From NCBI GenBank assembly GCA_938038825.1, contig CALHST010000051.1, positions 1 to 16,492 on the forward strand: a stretch of 16,492 nt of DNA, read 5' to 3'. The notes under the pieces are model-generated. The model was given only the letters and a program-made list of their open reading frames with translations. It did not search any database and was not told the origin of the DNA. The DNA comes from an uncultured Paracoccaceae bacterium (lineage in GTDB: Bacteria; Pseudomonadota; Alphaproteobacteria; Rhodobacterales; Rhodobacteraceae). Positions 4,367 through 11,112 of this stretch are shown here, piece after piece. Made by a program: the position numbers and the translations under genes. Every line of letters begins with the position of its first letter. Position 1 is the stretch's first letter.

Positions 4367-6127
4367 ATGCCCACAACCATCTCACGCGCGGACTATGCCG
4401 CTATGTTCGGCCCCACCACAGGGGACAAAGTGCGGCTGGCCGATACGGACCTGATCATCGAAGTGGAACGCGACCTCACGGCCGAAGCGGTTGGGCGTGC
4501 CCTGTCCGGCGGCGAAGGGCAGAATGCGGAAATCCGGGGGGACGAGGTCAAGTTTGGCGGCGGCAAGGTCATTCGCGACGGCATGGGCCAATCCCAAGTC
4601 ACCCGCGCGGGAGGGGCCGTGGATACGGTCATTACCAATGCGTTGGTGATGGATTATACAGGCATCTACAAGGCCGATATCGGTCTGAAAGACGGGCGCA
4701 TCCACAAAATCGGCAAGGCTGGCAACCCGGACACGCAACCAGGCGTCGACATCATCGTCGGGCCGGGGACCGAGGCGATTGCCGGCGAAGGCCGCATCCT
4801 GACGGCAGGGGGCTTTGACAGCCACATCCACTTTATCTGCCCACAACAGATCGAGGATGCCTTGCACTCTGGCCTCACCACAATGCTTGGCGGCGGTACA
4901 GGTCCGGCCCATGGAACGCTCGCAACAACGGTAACCCCCGGCCCCTGGCACTTGGGGCGTATGATGCAGGCAGCAGATGCCTTTCCGATGAACCTTGCGT
5001 TCGCGGGCAAAGGTAACGCTTCGCTCCCCGCCGCGCTGGAAGAACAGATCAAGGCCGGTGCCTGCGCGCTAAAACTGCACGAAGATTGGGGCACAACCCC
5101 GGCCGCCATTGATTGCTGCCTTTCGGTGGCGGACGACATGGACGTGCAGGTAATGATCCACACCGACACGCTGAATGAATCCGGCTTCGTCGAAAACACA
5201 GTCGCGGCCATGAAGGGCCGCACGATCCACGCCTTCCACACCGAAGGCGCAGGCGGCGGGCACGCGCCCGACATCATCAAGATCTGCGGTGAGGAGCACG
5301 TCCTGCCCTCGTCGACCAACCCCACACGCCCTTTCACGGTGAACACGCTGGAAGAGCATCTGGATATGCTGATGGTGTGTCACCACCTTGACAAGTCCAT
5401 CCCCGAAGATGTCGCCTTTGCCGAAAGCCGCATCCGGCGCGAAACTATTGCGGCCGAAGATATCCTGCACGACATGGGTGCGTTTTCGATCATCGCCTCG
5501 GACAGTCAGGCGATGGGACGCGTTGGCGAAGTGATCATCCGCACATGGCAAACCGCTGATAAGATGAAGAAACAGCGCGGTGCCCTGCCCGAGGAAACCG
5601 GCGATAATGACAATATGCGTGCGCGCCGCTATATCGCGAAATACACCATTAACCCGGCCATTGCGCACGGGCTGTCCCATGAAATCGGCTCCATCGAGGA
5701 AGGCAAACGCGCCGATCTGGTTCTGTGGAACACTGCGTTTTTTGGAGTGAAACCGGAAATGGTGCTGATCGGTGGTACAATCGCCTGCGCACAAATGGGT
5801 GACCCGAACGCGTCTATCCCAACGCCACAACCTGTTTACACACGGCCAATGTTTGGCGCCTATGGACGCTCGGTCGAGCGCTCTTCCGTGATCTTTGTCA
5901 GTGGTGCGGCCCACGCGGATGGCATCGGCAACACACTTGGGCTCGCCAAAGACACTTTGCCCGTTCAGAACACGCGCAACATCGGCAAGAAAGATCTGAA
6001 ACTGAACACTGCCACACCGCATGTCGAAGTGAACCCCGAAACGTATGAAGTGCGCGCTGATGGTGAATTGCTGACCTGCCAACCCGCTGAAGTGCTGCCT
6101 ATGGCGCAGCGCTATTTCCTGTTCTGA
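4367..6127 (+). CDS. ureC: urease subunit alpha (catalytic)
   Basis: This is the catalytic subunit, a di-nickel amidohydrolase that splits urea into ammonia and carbamate. All active-site residues are present: H153 and H155 (HIH), K236 (the lysine that is carbamylated, in LKLHEDWG), H265 (MIHTDTLNESG), H291 (FHTEGAGGGHAPDI), flap C338 and H339 (MVCHHLD) and D379 (SDSQAMGRVGE). Each is shifted by exactly 19 from the Klebsiella numbering, so the enzyme (586 residues against about 567) carries extra residues only before H153. Most of them are an insertion around residues 40-58 (AVGRALSGGEGQNAEIRG) in place of the short TTYGE turn. The ATG has AAAGGA (4354-4359), spacing 7. Open frame continues 27 bases upstream but without similarity. 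ureC is separated from ureB by the cassette and from ureE by a DUF1127 gene. Confidence 0.98.
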   Translation: MPTTISRADYAAMFGPTTGDKVRLADTDLIIEVERDLTAEAVGRALSGGEGQNAEIRGDEVKFGGGKVIRDGMGQSQVTRAGGAVDTVITNALVMDYTGIYKADIGLKDGRIHKIGKAGNPDTQPGVDIIVGPGTEAIAGEGRILTAGGFDSHIHFICPQQIEDALHSGLTTMLGGGTGPAHGTLATTVTPGPWHLGRMMQAADAFPMNLAFAGKGNASLPAALEEQIKAGACALKLHEDWGTTPAAIDCCLSVADDMDVQVMIHTDTLNESGFVENTVAAMKGRTIHAFHTEGAGGGHAPDIIKICGEEHVLPSSTNPTRPFTVNTLEEHLDMLMVCHHLDKSIPEDVAFAESRIRRETIAAEDILHDMGAFSIIASDSQAMGRVGEVIIRTWQTADKMKKQRGALPEETGDNDNMRARRYIAKYTINPAIAHGLSHEIGSIEEGKRADLVLWNTAFFGVKPEMVLIGGTIACAQMGDPNASIPTPQPVYTRPMFGAYGRSVERSSVIFVSGAAHADGIGNTLGLAKDTLPVQNTRNIGKKDLKLNTATPHVEVNPETYEVRADGELLTCQPAEVLPMAQRYFLF

Positions 6128-6449
6128 CGGGTTCGCTTTCGTGCGCCCGTTACTGCGCAACGCGTGCTGACGGAAAAACCAAATGACGCGCTGATGCTTT
6201 TTCGCGTCGCGTTTGCGCAGCACAGCATCACCAATCGACACAAGCAGAATCTAGCATCCCAGACTTGTGTCGCGTTAATCTAACAAGCCTGCGGCAGTCT
6301 GGCCGCAATCAGCAAAAGGTTGAAACAAGTCTTAACTATGCACCACACGCAACCCGGACCTTCGCATTCAACAGTGTTCTGCCTGACAGCAGTGCCGTAT
6401 GATCCCGACTTAAAGGGAGGAACCAAAACCGCAATCGCAAGAGGTTCCT
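6128..6449. other. 322-base hairpin-rich gap between ureC and the DUF1127 gene
   Basis: No gene is seen. Inverted repeats are frequent. TGCGCAACGCG (6154-6164) pairs with CGCGTTTGCGCA (6208-6219) with one bulge. GACGCG (6185-6190) pairs with CGCGTC (6203-6208). A perfect 9-bp pair CGACACAAG / CTTGTGTCG lies at 6236-6244 and 6264-6272. TGCGGC / GCCGCA lie at 6290-6295 and 6302-6307. None has a clear T-run. The stretch probably ends the ureC message and holds a promoter and leader for the DUF1127 gene, including a purine-rich AAAGGGAGG near 6412-6420 that no start codon follows at usable distance. Confidence 0.5.
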
Positions 6450-6671
6450 ATGGCAGACTTAACAGCACATCACCCCGTCACCCCGTCGGGCACTATCGTG
6501 ACCCGCATTCTGATGACATTTTGGAACGGCCTTGTCAGCTTGGGCGAGCACAGTTCGCGCGCCAAAGCTTTGGGCGAGATCTCAAAGCTCAGCGATGCGG
6601 ATCTAGAACGCATGGGGACGACGCGTCTGGATTTGGTGACGCGCACCTTGTCAGACGGGTATCAGATGTAA
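6450..6671 (+). CDS. DUF1127 (YjiS-like) small protein
   Basis: This 73-residue protein has the C-terminal DUF1127 helix-turn pattern: a basic helix, then LGEISKLSDADLERMGTTRLDL (in parts, 41-51 and 52-62) and a short tail. The N-terminal half has a hydrophobic stretch (TRILMTFWNGLVSL, 18-31). DUF1127 proteins are small. Some arginine-rich members in alphaproteobacteria have been linked to RNA binding and to phosphate or carbon metabolism, but this one is not especially arginine-rich and its role is unknown. The ATG has AAGAGG (6439-6444) as ribosome site. It sits between ureC and ureE, 28 bases before ureE, so it is probably co-transcribed with the accessory genes. Confidence 0.82.
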   Translation: MADLTAHHPVTPSGTIVTRILMTFWNGLVSLGEHSSRAKALGEISKLSDADLERMGTTRLDLVTRTLSDGYQM

Positions 6672-6699
6672 CGCATCTTGACCTGCTTGGGGTGCAGAT

Positions 6700-7191
6700 A
6701 TGACTGCGCCCCTTGTTGCCCACCTATATCACGATCATGGCCATCATGATCCTGTCGCCGAGGTCTGTTTGGACTATGATGCGCGCTTTATGCGGCGCAA
6801 AATGCTGGACACCACAGATGGCCGCAAAGTGCTGGTGGATTTGCCAAAAACAACCTCGTTGGATCAAAATGGGGTGTTGGTCACACCAGATGGGGCCGAA
6901 ATTCGGGTAACAGCTGCGCCTGAACCATTGTTAGAAGTTCGGGGCGCTGCATTGCACCGGCTTGCCTGGCATATTGGCAATCGCCATAGCCCGTGCCAGA
7001 TCGAAGAGACACGTCTGTTGATCCAAGCGGATCACGTGATGCGCGATATGCTCGAAAGGCTCGGCGCGGATCTGCGAGACGTTGACGAACCCTTTACACC
7101 AGAACGCGGAGCATATGGCCATGGGCGCACCCATAGTCACGACCATGGACATACGCATCTACCGGCAGAAGAGCACAGCCATGACCACTGA
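6700..7191 (+). CDS. ureE: urease accessory protein UreE (nickel chaperone)
   Basis: UreE binds nickel and hands it to UreG for insertion into urease. The core is recognisable: AALHRLAWHIGNRHSPCQIEE (in parts 84-96 and 97-103) and LLIQADHVMRDML (106-118), where H112 is at the conserved dimer-interface nickel site. Histidine-rich sequence stands at both ends: HLYHDHGHHD (8-17) and a tail from 141 to 163 with about nine histidines, ending HSHDH. The His tail is common in UreE and serves as a nickel store. A histidine cluster at the very N-terminus is less usual. The 163 residues are within family range. The ATG has only a weak G-rich ribosome site. Its end overlaps the ureF start by 11 bases. 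Confidence 0.94.
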   Translation: MTAPLVAHLYHDHGHHDPVAEVCLDYDARFMRRKMLDTTDGRKVLVDLPKTTSLDQNGVLVTPDGAEIRVTAAPEPLLEVRGAALHRLAWHIGNRHSPCQIEETRLLIQADHVMRDMLERLGADLRDVDEPFTPERGAYGHGRTHSHDHGHTHLPAEEHSHDH

Positions 7192-7825
7192 CCCGACCTT
7201 GACACTGGCCCAATGGTTTTCCCCCGGTTTCCCGATCGGTGCGTTTTCCTTTTCCCATGGCCTGGAATGGGTCATCGAACAAGGCGAATTGTGCACAGCG
7301 CAAGACTTGCAAGATTGGGTTGAAGCCATTCTTGTTGATGGCACAGGGCGCAATGACATGATCTTTCTGTCTGCGGCTTATGACGCCGAAACGGATCAGG
7401 AATTGACCCTTTTGAACGACCTGTGCATTGGATTTTGCGGCGCTGCGGGACGCGTCATTGAAACGGTCGAACAAGGTGGGGCTTTTTGTCGAACTCTGCG
7501 CGATATGGGGCAAGCAGACATGTTGCCATATGCCTTTCCTGTGGCCGTTGGGCGTGCGGCACACCTGAACAAGCTACCTTTGGACATGACCGTGCGCTTT
7601 TATTTGCATGCCTTTGCCGCAAATCTGGTGTCTGCCGCTGTGCGCCGCGTCCCGCTTGGCCAAACAGAAGGGCAAAGAGTTTTAAGTCAGCTTCACGGGC
7701 AAATCGCTGAATTAACAGGCAAAGCGCAAGAATTAGGCCCCAAGGACTTGTCCAACACCACCTTTGCGGCGGATATTGCGGCCATGAATCATGAAACCCT
7801 TTATTCAAAGACGTTCCGCACATGA
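7181..7825 (+). CDS. ureF: urease accessory protein UreF
   Basis: UreF, with UreD, forms the platform that recruits UreG to apo-urease, and acts as a check on nickel insertion. The 214 residues are all helical in style, with the N-terminal family motif SPGFPIGAFSFSHGLE at 14-29 and the later blocks LPYAFPVAVGRAA (around 115-127) and AANLVSAAVRRVPLGQTEGQ (around 147-166). The start chosen is ATG 7181, which lies inside the last codons of ureE (11-base overlap) behind an AGAAGAG ribosome site. The open frame reaches further upstream within ureE but without UreF similarity. The stop overlaps the ureG ATG in ATGA, so ureE, ureF and ureG are translationally linked. Confidence 0.95.
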   Translation: MTTDPTLTLAQWFSPGFPIGAFSFSHGLEWVIEQGELCTAQDLQDWVEAILVDGTGRNDMIFLSAAYDAETDQELTLLNDLCIGFCGAAGRVIETVEQGGAFCRTLRDMGQADMLPYAFPVAVGRAAHLNKLPLDMTVRFYLHAFAANLVSAAVRRVPLGQTEGQRVLSQLHGQIAELTGKAQELGPKDLSNTTFAADIAAMNHETLYSKTFRT

Positions 7826-8454
7826 GTGTATCCCCCAATGGTCCCTTGCGGATTGGTATCGGAGGCCCCGTTGGGGCTGGTAAAACCACACTGACAGCAC
7901 GGCTGGCAGAGGCCCTAAAACACGATCACTCAATTGGGGTGATCACGAATGACATCTACACGCAAGAAGATGCGGAAGCTTTGATGCGCATGCAGATTTT
8001 GCCACAAGATCGGGTGATTGGCGTTGAAACCGGGGGCTGCCCGCATACCGCGATCCGCGAAGATGCCTCGATCAACTTGGCAGCTGTAGAGCGGATGGTC
8101 ACGCGCCATCCCGATGTTGAGGTGATTTTGATCGAAAGCGGTGGAGATAACCTGTCTGCAACGTTTTCGCCGGAACTGGCGGATGTGACATTGTATGTGA
8201 TTGATGTTGCGGCGGGAGAGGAAATCCCGCGCAAGGGTGGTCCTGCAATCACGCGGTCGGACATATTGATCATCAACAAAACTGATCTGGCCCCGCATGT
8301 GGGCGCGTCTTTGGACGTGATGGAGCGCGATGCAACCCGGATGCGCAAGGGGCGGCCGTTCTATTTTGCGGCCTTGCGCCATGGAACTGGGGTTGAGGCT
8401 GTTGTGCAGGCCATCAAAGACGTTTCGGGACTGGGTTTGCAAGCCGCGCAATAA
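7822..8454 (+). CDS. ureG: urease accessory GTPase UreG
   Basis: UreG is the SIMIBI-class GTPase whose hydrolysis drives nickel delivery from UreE to urease. The motifs are complete: P-loop GGPVGAGKT (14-22), TNDIYTQEDAE (42-52), the metal-binding C73-P-H75 inside ETGGCPHTAIREDAS (69-83), the G3-like IESGGDN (104-110) and the NKTD base-recognition motif (152-155). At 210 residues it is full length. It is the last urease gene and its end faces the minus-strand oxidoreductase gene across a 113-base gap with hairpins. Confidence 0.97.
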   Translation: MSVSPNGPLRIGIGGPVGAGKTTLTARLAEALKHDHSIGVITNDIYTQEDAEALMRMQILPQDRVIGVETGGCPHTAIREDASINLAAVERMVTRHPDVEVILIESGGDNLSATFSPELADVTLYVIDVAAGEEIPRKGGPAITRSDILIINKTDLAPHVGASLDVMERDATRMRKGRPFYFAALRHGTGVEAVVQAIKDVSGLGLQAAQ

Positions 8455-8480
8455 GAATTCTGATGTGAGAGGTGTTTCGA

Positions 8481-8495
8481 ATGGGCTGCGCCCAT
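8481..8495. terminator. small hairpin downstream of ureG
   Basis: ATGGGC-TGC-GCCCAT is a perfect 6-bp stem with a 3-base loop, 26 bases after the ureG stop. It has no T-run. It stands beside the longer hairpin at 8505-8528 and probably contributes to 3'-end structure. Confidence 0.4.
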
Positions 8496-8504
8496 CCGAG
8501 TGAT

Positions 8505-8560
8505 GTGAGGGGGGTGTTGCCCCCTCACGCTCCCCCAGAGTATTTTGAGAACAATGAAAG
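8505..8560. terminator. GC hairpin plus GAGTATTTTGAGAACAATGA tail after ureG
   Basis: GTGAGGGGG (8505-8513) pairs with CCCCCTCAC (8520-8528), a 9-bp stem with a 6-base loop. It is followed by CTCCCCCAGAGTATTTTGAG and ACAATGAAAG. From memory, a similar CCCCxGAGTATTT...AATGAAG string occurs in many intergenic regions of Rhodobacteraceae, often behind such hairpins. Here it lies between converging genes and probably marks the end of the urease transcript. A true T-run is missing, so the termination mechanism is uncertain. Confidence 0.5.
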
Positions 8561-8567
8561 GGATCTG

Positions 8568-9644
8568 TCAGGGGCACACAACAATATTGCCGGTGTGCTC
8601 TTTTGCGATGAAGGCGGCTTGTGCTTGTTGAAGGGCCTCAAGCGGGTAAGTCGCAGCCAGAACGGGTTTGATGGATCCCGCTTCGATGTAGCGGATCAGG
8701 GCTTTTGTCACGCTGGTTGGGATAATTGTCGAACCGAAGAAGCTGAGATCGTTCAGATACATCGTGCGCAGGTCGAAATCGACAATCGGACCTGCGATAG
8801 CCCCGGAACAGACATACCGTCCGCCGCGTTCTAAAACATCAATCAGAGCGCCCCAATAGGTGCCGCCGACAACGTCTGCAACGACGGTAATTTTGTGACT
8901 GCCAAGTTTCGCGCGGAGATCTTGGGGCGCGCGATCAAGAATAACATCTGGTCCGAGTTCTGCGACAACGTCGTGTTTTGCTTTGGACGCCAGCGCGATC
9001 ACGCGAGCGCCGCGCAATTTGGCCAGTTGCACCAATGCACCGCCAACACCGCCTGATGCGCCGGGGATCAACACGATATCGTCACGGGTAACATCTGCGC
9101 GGGTCAACATGCCTTCGGCAGTGGAATAGGAACACGAGAAGGTCGCAAGCTCGGCATCTGAAAGATCAGATTGCACCCGCAAGGCATTTGTGGCGGGAAG
9201 TGTGGTGAATTCAGCAAACCCGCCATCCCGTTCTGACCCATAATACCCTGCCTTGTTCATGTTGCCTGGATCGTTCGGATCCCGCAGCCAATTGTCTGAA
9301 ATCACCCGCTCGCCCATCCGTTTGGGATCGACATCAGCACCCACCCCAACAATCACGCCACAGACATCCGCCCCTTGAATGCGCGGAAACACAATCGGAG
9401 ACCCACCCCATGTCGGGTCTTCTTGTGACACTGTTGCATAACCATCGCCCGAGGTCGCTTCGGTCACAGCTTTGGAATACCAGCCCGACCGGGTGTTCAC
9501 ATCTGTGTTGTTCAACCCACAGGCTTTGACCGCAATCAGAACCTCGTCCGCTGCTGGAACGGGTTTGGGCCAATCCCTGTGCAGCACCATTTGATCCAGC
9601 CCGCCATGGCCCATCGTAACCATTGCGCGCATCGTTTCGCCCAT
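8568..9644 (-). CDS. MDR-family oxidoreductase, quinone-reductase-like (zinc-binding dehydrogenase fold)
   Basis: This is a medium-chain dehydrogenase/reductase of 358 residues. The N-terminal GroES-like half contains ACGLNNTDVNTRSG (41-54), and the Rossmann half contains the NAD(P) motif GASGGVGG (195-202). The usual GHExxG catalytic-zinc block is replaced by QGADVCG (90-96), and no structural-zinc cysteine quartet is seen. It therefore resembles zinc-free quinone oxidoreductases or crotonyl-CoA-type reductases more than alcohol dehydrogenases. The insert SGWYSKAV...DPTWGGSPIVFPRIQG (53-91) is typical of one MDR subfamily. The start ATG (9644) has a strong GGGGGGA ribosome site with 6-base spacing. 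A longer open frame adds 15 unlikely residues. The gene converges on ureG and diverges from the ABC operon. Substrate unknown. Confidence 0.88.
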   Translation of the reverse strand: MGETMRAMVTMGHGGLDQMVLHRDWPKPVPAADEVLIAVKACGLNNTDVNTRSGWYSKAVTEATSGDGYATVSQEDPTWGGSPIVFPRIQGADVCGVIVGVGADVDPKRMGERVISDNWLRDPNDPGNMNKAGYYGSERDGGFAEFTTLPATNALRVQSDLSDAELATFSCSYSTAEGMLTRADVTRDDIVLIPGASGGVGGALVQLAKLRGARVIALASKAKHDVVAELGPDVILDRAPQDLRAKLGSHKITVVADVVGGTYWGALIDVLERGGRYVCSGAIAGPIVDFDLRTMYLNDLSFFGSTIIPTSVTKALIRYIEAGSIKPVLAATYPLEALQQAQAAFIAKEHTGNIVVCP

Positions 9645-9661
9645 GGCGTATCCCCCCTTTT

Positions 9662-9673
9662 GGAATCGGTTCC
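9662..9673. promoter_or_regulatory. possible operator palindrome upstream of the MDR gene
   Basis: GGAATCGGTTCC is a 12-base near-palindrome (10 of 12 symmetric) with a central CG. It lies 17 bases before the MDR start codon, next to its ribosome site. LacI-type operators have this kind of shape, but no regulator gene is present and single short palindromes arise by chance. Confidence 0.25.
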
Positions 9674-9746
9674 GCTTCCCGACTATCACCGCTTGCCCCG
9701 ATTACGTAGGCCCATCCATTGCACGTCTGCTAAGGCATTCCCCGGA

Positions 9747-9782
9747 TTGGCGTTGAAATACGCACAAACAATATGATTTTAT
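9747..9782 (+). promoter_or_regulatory. candidate sigma70-type promoter of the ABC operon
   Basis: The most AT-rich part of the 178-base divergent region holds TTGAAA (9753-9758), then 18 bases, then TTTTAT (9777-9782). An alternative reading is TTGGCG (9747-9752), 19 bases, TATGAT (9772-9777). Neither is a clean consensus. Position and base composition suit a + strand start near 9785-9795, before both possible starts of the ATPase gene. Confidence 0.3.
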
Positions 9783-9891
9783 TTCATTTTTCGAAAACTC
9801 TGAAAGAACGCTTGCGCCCGCAATGAATATTTCCTCTACTCTGGGGCCAAAGTTGTCGGCACAGGCAACGCGACAAAAACGGGGAGCCATC

Positions 9892-10992
9892 TTGGCTGAC
9901 GGATCATCACAAGACGCCTTCGTAGAATTCGAACGCGTTCAAAAAAGCTATGACGGCGAGAATTTGGTTGTCAAAGATCTCAACCTTGCCATGCCGCGTG
10001 GCGAATTTCTGACCATGCTTGGGCCGTCAGGGTCTGGCAAAACCACGTGCCTGATGATGTTGGCAGGGTTCGAAACCGCAACCCATGGCGACATTCGACT
10101 GGGTGGCGAGTCGATCAACAACATCCCGCCACATAAGCGTGGCATCGGCATGGTGTTTCAGAACTATGCCCTGTTTCCACATATGACAGTGGCGGAAAAC
10201 CTGTCCTTCCCGTTGGAAGTGCGCAAGATGGCCAAGTCTGAGCGTGAGAAAAAGGTCAAACGCGCCCTTGATATGGTGCAGATGGGAGCCTTTGGCGGTC
10301 GTCGCCCGGCCCAATTGTCGGGCGGTCAGCAACAGCGCATCGCCTTGGCGCGTGCGTTGGTGTTCGAAGCGGAACTGGTGTTGATTGACGAACCGCTGGG
10401 CGCACTGGACAAACAATTGCGCGAACATATGCAATTCGAAATCAAGCGTATTGCAGATAATCTTGGCATCACAGTGGTTTACGTAACCCACGATCAAACC
10501 GAAGCCCTGACCATGTCGGATCGTGTTGCGGTATTTGACGATGGGCGTATCCAACAACTTGCCCCACCCGATTTACTCTATGAAGCGCCCGAAAACAGTT
10601 TCGTGGCGCAATTCATTGGTGAAAACAACACGCTGGAAGGTGTGATTGAGCAGATCAAGGGCGACACGTGTCTTGTGAAACTCGACAATGGGGATCTGAT
10701 TGACGCGAAACCTGTGAATGTGACCAAAGCAGGCGAGCGCACCCGCGTATCGATCCGCCCTGAGCGGGTTGAATTCAACAAAGACCGTCTGTCACCGGAC
10801 GCGCATCTGCTGAAAGCAACTGTGAAAGAGTTTATCTATATGGGCGACATCTTTCGCACCCGCATTTCGGTCGCTGGGAATGATGATTTCATCATCAAGA
10901 CCCGGAACGCCCCGGATCAGGTGCGCCTTGAGCCCGGTGCCGAAATTGAAATCGGTTGGCTGGCACAGGATTGCCGTGCGCTCGACGCGTAA
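9892..10992 (+). CDS. PotA-like ABC transporter ATP-binding protein
   Basis: This is the ATPase of an importer of the spermidine/putrescine (PotABCD) class. Counted from the TTG used here: Walker A GPSGSGKT (44-51), Q-loop Q90 (FQNYALFPH), signature LSGGQ (142-146), Walker B LVLIDEP (162-168, catalytic E167) and switch H200 (YVTHDQTEA). The C-terminal third (about 255-366) looks like the TOBE domain, including VSIRPERVEF. The start is debatable. TTG 9892 has a good GGGGAG site with 5-6-base spacing and gives the usual short N-terminus (MADGSSQDAFVEFERVQKSY). An in-frame ATG at 9823 would add 23 polar residues, but has no ribosome site. First gene of the operon. The transported substrate cannot be told from the ATPase. 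Confidence 0.93.
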   Translation: MADGSSQDAFVEFERVQKSYDGENLVVKDLNLAMPRGEFLTMLGPSGSGKTTCLMMLAGFETATHGDIRLGGESINNIPPHKRGIGMVFQNYALFPHMTVAENLSFPLEVRKMAKSEREKKVKRALDMVQMGAFGGRRPAQLSGGQQQRIALARALVFEAELVLIDEPLGALDKQLREHMQFEIKRIADNLGITVVYVTHDQTEALTMSDRVAVFDDGRIQQLAPPDLLYEAPENSFVAQFIGENNTLEGVIEQIKGDTCLVKLDNGDLIDAKPVNVTKAGERTRVSIRPERVEFNKDRLSPDAHLLKATVKEFIYMGDIFRTRISVAGNDDFIIKTRNAPDQVRLEPGAEIEIGWLAQDCRALDA

Positions 10993-11011
10993 GAGCACAC
11001 ATAACAAACAT

Positions 11012-11094
11012 CGTGGCTGGACGGGCCACGGTGAACACAAGGGACTGCACACGATAAGCCTGCCAAAGCAGTTCCACCACCTAAGCCGGCAGGC
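11012..11094 (+). promoter_or_regulatory. two hairpins between the ATPase and binding-protein genes
   Basis: CGTGGC (11012-11017) pairs with GCCACG (11025-11030) around a 7-base loop. GCCTGCC (11058-11064) pairs with GGCAGGC (11088-11094) around a 23-base loop. They lie in the 120-base gap inside the operon, just before the GGGAGA ribosome site of the binding-protein gene. Such hairpins often protect the 5' end of the abundant binding-protein message after processing. That role is inference. Confidence 0.4.
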
Positions 11095-11112
11095 ATCAAA
11101 CGGGAGAAACTT

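Noticed and set aside
5069..6241. Long open frame of 390 codons on the minus strand opposite ureC
   Set aside because: It mirrors the codon structure of ureC, has no ribosome site or family motif, and ureC on the + strand is certain.
6320..6703. 127-codon + strand frame over the DUF1127 leader and gene
   Set aside because: It overlaps the DUF1127 gene in another frame, has no recognisable motif and no good ribosome site.
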